This document shows positions 4,771 through 7,222 of a stretch of 7,222 bases of DNA, piece after piece; the first letter of the stretch is position 1; every line of letters begins with the position of its first letter. Below the pieces are notes generated by a model. It saw only the letters and a list, made by a program, of their open reading frames with translations. It did not search any database and was not told the origin of the DNA. Origin of the DNA: Deltaproteobacteria bacterium (lineage in GTDB: Bacteria; Myxococcota_A; UBA9042; DTJE01); NCBI GenBank assembly GCA_016784945.1, contig JADHTP010000164.1:1-7222 (forward strand), given 5' to 3'. Position numbers and translations under genes: made by a program.

Positions 4771-6638
4771 CGCAAACTTCCGCTTTCGGAGCCTTCGGCC
4801 ACTGACGGGATTCTCTGATCGGGCTTCATGGGATCGAGGACCGGAGCCTTGCCAGCGTGGCAGGACGCACACTGTCCCAGAACCGGCTTGCCCACCTTCG
4901 GGTCGAGGGCGCGTTCCTCGTGGCACTTCACACACAGACCGTGCATGGCATCCGCGTAACCTTTCGCGTATCCGATCCGGGGCGCGGACTCGAGCTTGAT
5001 CCTGGAACCCTTGACCGCCATGCCCGTGTGACAGTCCAGGCACGGTTTGCTGTGGGCCAGGTCCTTGGCGTCGTCCACGCTGGCGTGACATACCGTACAA
5101 CCCGGACCGGCCTCCAGGCGATCGGCGTGCATGTCATGGTCGAATATGGAGGTGGGGACCATCATGTCCCGGTGGCAATGGGCACACCCGGTGGCCTGTT
5201 CCCCGGGCCTCACCAGGTGGTGGCAGGTGGCGCAGGACGCCTGGCCTCCCTCCCGGTCAACGTGCTTCGCGTGCTCGAACAGGACCGCTTCTCCAGTTCG
5301 ATTGCCGTCCAGGATCATCCGCTCCCCGAATCCGGGCGCGGTCACCGGGTCCTGTTTCAGGGCATTGCCGGAAAACGCGCTGTCGGGAAGCATGGCCACC
5401 GCCACGGCGCAACCCACCACGAAGAGCAGGGAATAACGGACGGAGCCTCCCCAGTAGGGGTCGGGCCTGACCGTGGCCGTGGATGGATCGATATCCGGCA
5501 GGGTGAAACGGAATCGTTCGGCCTTCATGGGCCCGGCGTGGAACAGGTTGAACCGCTCTGCCACGAAGAAGTAGATCAGGGCGAAGCCCGCCACGATCCC
5601 CAGGGAAACGGCGATCTCGGTCCAGGCCGGCACGTACCGGGTCCCGGTGGTCCCGATCATGCCCACGCCGCCCACGTCCACCCGGTTCATCACGAACCCG
5701 ATCACCCCCATGCCCGCGGCTGTGGCCATCCAGCCGAAACTGGCCCTCACCGCGGGGATGGACAGGAGGGTAGCGGGAATGATGGCGGACAGCAGGAACT
5801 CGAACAGGAACAGGTTCGATTCGAAGCTGAAGGCGAACAGGGTGCCCAGTTCGCCCCTCACACCCAGGTCCACCAGCTTGATGGCGGTGTAGATCCACAG
5901 GACCCACGCCGCCGCTTTCGTCAGCCCCTTGAGTTGGGGCATTTCGGGCTTCTGCTCGTACAGCCAGGAACTGAGCAGGGACTCCACGGTCACCATCATG
6001 ATTCCCAGGCCGATGGCGGACACGAAGAACAGGATGGGAAGGATGGGTGTGTACCACAGGGCGTGCAACCGGTGGGGCATAATCAGGATGAGGGAGCCCA
6101 GGGACGACTGGTGCAGCGTGGACAGCATGATGCCCAGGAGCACCAGCGGCAGCGTGGCCTTCTTCAGGAAGCCGTAAACCCTGGACAACGTGGGGTGCTT
6201 GGCCATCTCCAGCACCGTGGGTGCGAACTCCAGGCCCAGCACACCGGTGTACAGCATCACGCACCAGCCCACCTCGAACAGGGGCGAGTGGGGATTCCAG
6301 AACACGATCATGTTGAAGATGTGCCAGGGCAGCCCCAGGTCGAACAGCAGGCCCACGATCACGGCCAGGTAGCCCAGGAAGGCCGTCAGAACCGCGGGGC
6401 GCACGATGGCGTGGTACTTGTCCAGGTGGAAGATGTACACCGTGGCCGCCACCACGAACCCGCCGGCTGCCAGGGCCACACCGCCCATCACGTCGAAACC
6501 GATCCAGAAACCCCAGGGGGTCAGGTCGGTCAGGGCGGTGGTTGCGCCCAGTCCCTGCCAGAACCGGAACAGGGCGATGGCCACCGCCACACCCACCAGG
6601 AAGAACAGGAAACTCTTGAATGCCACTACGCGCTTCAT
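4767..6638 (-). CDS. NrfD/HybB-type membrane subunit fused to hexahaem cytochrome c domain
   Basis: The protein has 623 aa. Residues 1-365 show about ten hydrophobic helices in the pattern of the HybB/NrfD quinone-interacting family (PWGFWIGFDVMGGVALAAGG at 41-60, the loop DLGLPWHIFNM at 100-110, and HRLHALWYTPILPI at 189-202). An eleventh helix (about 400-422) leads into a C-terminal domain with six CXXCH haem c motifs at C469, C485, C514, C533, C569 and C590. H456, H459, H501, H504, H529 and H566 are exactly six candidate distal ligands, and FEHAKH and FDHDMH are typical of class III (c3-like) cytochromes. With an inside N-terminus, helix 11 would put the haems in the periplasm, where c-type maturation occurs. 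The inferred role is to pass electrons between the menaquinone pool, the partner Fe-S protein and the haems; the direction is unknown. Stand-alone HybB is about 390 aa, so this is a fusion. The start overlaps the stop of the Fe-S gene (ATGA). Confidence 0.92.
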   Translation of the reverse strand: MKRVVAFKSFLFFLVGVAVAIALFRFWQGLGATTALTDLTPWGFWIGFDVMGGVALAAGGFVVAATVYIFHLDKYHAIVRPAVLTAFLGYLAVIVGLLFDLGLPWHIFNMIVFWNPHSPLFEVGWCVMLYTGVLGLEFAPTVLEMAKHPTLSRVYGFLKKATLPLVLLGIMLSTLHQSSLGSLILIMPHRLHALWYTPILPILFFVSAIGLGIMMVTVESLLSSWLYEQKPEMPQLKGLTKAAAWVLWIYTAIKLVDLGVRGELGTLFAFSFESNLFLFEFLLSAIIPATLLSIPAVRASFGWMATAAGMGVIGFVMNRVDVGGVGMIGTTGTRYVPAWTEIAVSLGIVAGFALIYFFVAERFNLFHAGPMKAERFRFTLPDIDPSTATVRPDPYWGGSVRYSLLFVVGCAVAVAMLPDSAFSGNALKQDPVTAPGFGERMILDGNRTGEAVLFEHAKHVDREGGQASCATCHHLVRPGEQATGCAHCHRDMMVPTSIFDHDMHADRLEAGPGCTVCHASVDDAKDLAHSKPCLDCHTGMAVKGSRIKLESAPRIGYAKGYADAMHGLCVKCHEERALDPKVGKPVLGQCASCHAGKAPVLDPMKPDQRIPSVAEGSESGSLR

Positions 6639-7222
6639 TCTTCCACCTTCATCTCTTCAGCCTGGTCCGCCTCTGCTTCGCCGTCGGAGACCTTGACGGG
6701 CTCAACCTCGGGGGGATTCGCCTCGGCCCTGAGCCGGTTCCGCCTTTCGATGACCCACCAGATGGACCCCATGACGGCGCCCATCCCCACGAAGGCCGGG
6801 GGCACCGCCTGCATGGCCGCCCGGGTCAGTGACGGCATGGGTCTGTCGCCCAGCCGATTGCCCAGGCTCAGCATGTCCAGTTCCACGGGTGACAGGTACA
6901 GCACGTTGGTGCCGCCCACTTCCGTTTCGCCGTTCACCTTGTCCAGGTACTTGCCGGGATTTTCCTTGATGCGCCGGTGTGCCTCGGCCAGGAGTTCGTC
7001 CCTGTCACCGAAGATGGTGGCCTTTTCCGGGCAGGCCTCGGTGCAGGCCGGTTGCTTCCCGTCCTTTACCCGCGCTTCCCAGCACAGGGTACACTTACGC
7101 ACGTAGGGCACGGCGGATTCCCACTCGTACCGCGGGATGCCGAAGGGGCAGGCCATCATGCAGTAGCGGCACCCCAGGCACTTGTCACCGTCATAGACAA
7201 CGGCGCCCTCGGGGGTCTTTTC
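6635..7222 (-). CDS. HybA/HmcB-like 4Fe-4S ferredoxin subunit, C-terminal part
   Basis: The 5' end lies beyond the right edge; 195 codons are visible and the frame is open to the last base. From the edge, residues 15-26 read CLGCRYCMMACP, a [4Fe-4S] motif. C44/C47 (CTLC) with C60 and C64 (PACTEACP) supply the second set, as in dicluster subunits of HybA/HmcB-type. ETEVGGTNVLYLSP follows, which is typical of this group. About residues 138-158 form a C-terminal transmembrane helix (QAVPPAFVGMGAVMGSIWWV), then ERRNRLR and an acidic tail. The positive residues after the helix suggest a cytoplasmic C-terminus and hence a periplasmic Fe-S domain, as in HybA; a Tat signal would be expected upstream but cannot be seen. 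It should dock on the NrfD/HybB-type subunit encoded next. Its stop overlaps that gene's start (ATGA). Confidence 0.93.
   Translation of the reverse strand, partial: EKTPEGAVVYDGDKCLGCRYCMMACPFGIPRYEWESAVPYVRKCTLCWEARVKDGKQPACTEACPEKATIFGDRDELLAEAHRRIKENPGKYLDKVNGETEVGGTNVLYLSPVELDMLSLGNRLGDRPMPSLTRAAMQAVPPAFVGMGAVMGSIWWVIERRNRLRAEANPPEVEPVKVSDGEAEADQAEEMKVEE

Noticed and set aside
4771..5100. Upstream extension of the kinase frame
   Set aside because: It would overlap the haem-binding end of the cytochrome gene. The ATGA overlap start at 4770 gives a normal PAS kinase N-terminus.
4857..7106. A 749-codon open frame on the + strand
   Set aside because: It lies antisense to the Fe-S and NrfD-cytochrome genes, which have clear motifs. 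Its translation is His/Gly/Gln-rich with no recognisable domain, typical of a high-GC shadow frame.

Overview
The window is a gene-dense, high-GC bacterial segment. The gene content suggests a Desulfobacterota or Myxococcota-like anaerobe: a MopE-type metal-binding/VWA surface protein, a HybA/HybB-like respiratory module carrying multihaem cytochrome c, a NifX-family protein and a CGGC-domain protein. No rRNA or other phylogenetic marker is present, so this placement is inference only. I see no mobile element, CRISPR array, tRNA or rRNA.

Left part (1-1281, + strand): the 3' end of a secreted MopE-repeat/VWA protein (1-963) is followed 12 nt later, in the same reading frame, by a small exported WG-repeat protein (976-1281). 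This pair converges on the minus-strand genes, with an 11-nt overlap of the coding 3' ends.

Middle part (1271-2672, - strand): read from the right, a NifX/NafY-type protein with a His/Cys/Gly tail (2672-2244), a candidate 21-aa hydrophobic peptide (2102-2037), a nine-cysteine CGGC-domain protein (2025-1663) and a Dabb-domain protein (1564-1271). The Dabb gene has its own candidate promoter, with a 14-bp direct repeat next to it. The 141-bp gap 2103-2243 holds a palindrome and a hairpin, but no long gene that I can support.

Right part (2724-7222, - strand): a tightly packed operon. It encodes a HybA/HmcB-like 2x[4Fe-4S] protein (partial, enters from the right edge), a NrfD/HybB-type integral membrane protein fused to a six-haem cytochrome c domain, a soluble PAS-PAS histidine kinase with a cysteine cluster in its first PAS domain, and a receiver-only response regulator. 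Junctions are ATGA, ATGA and TGA-A-ATG, so the four genes are probably translationally coupled. The simplest reading is a quinone-linked transmembrane electron-transfer complex (cytoplasmic membrane to periplasmic haems) co-expressed with its own cytoplasmic redox or energy-state signalling pair. A strong intrinsic terminator hairpin (2687-2711) follows the regulator gene. It sits so close to the NifX-like start that the NifX-like gene can only be expressed by readthrough, processing or a promoter overlapping the hairpin.
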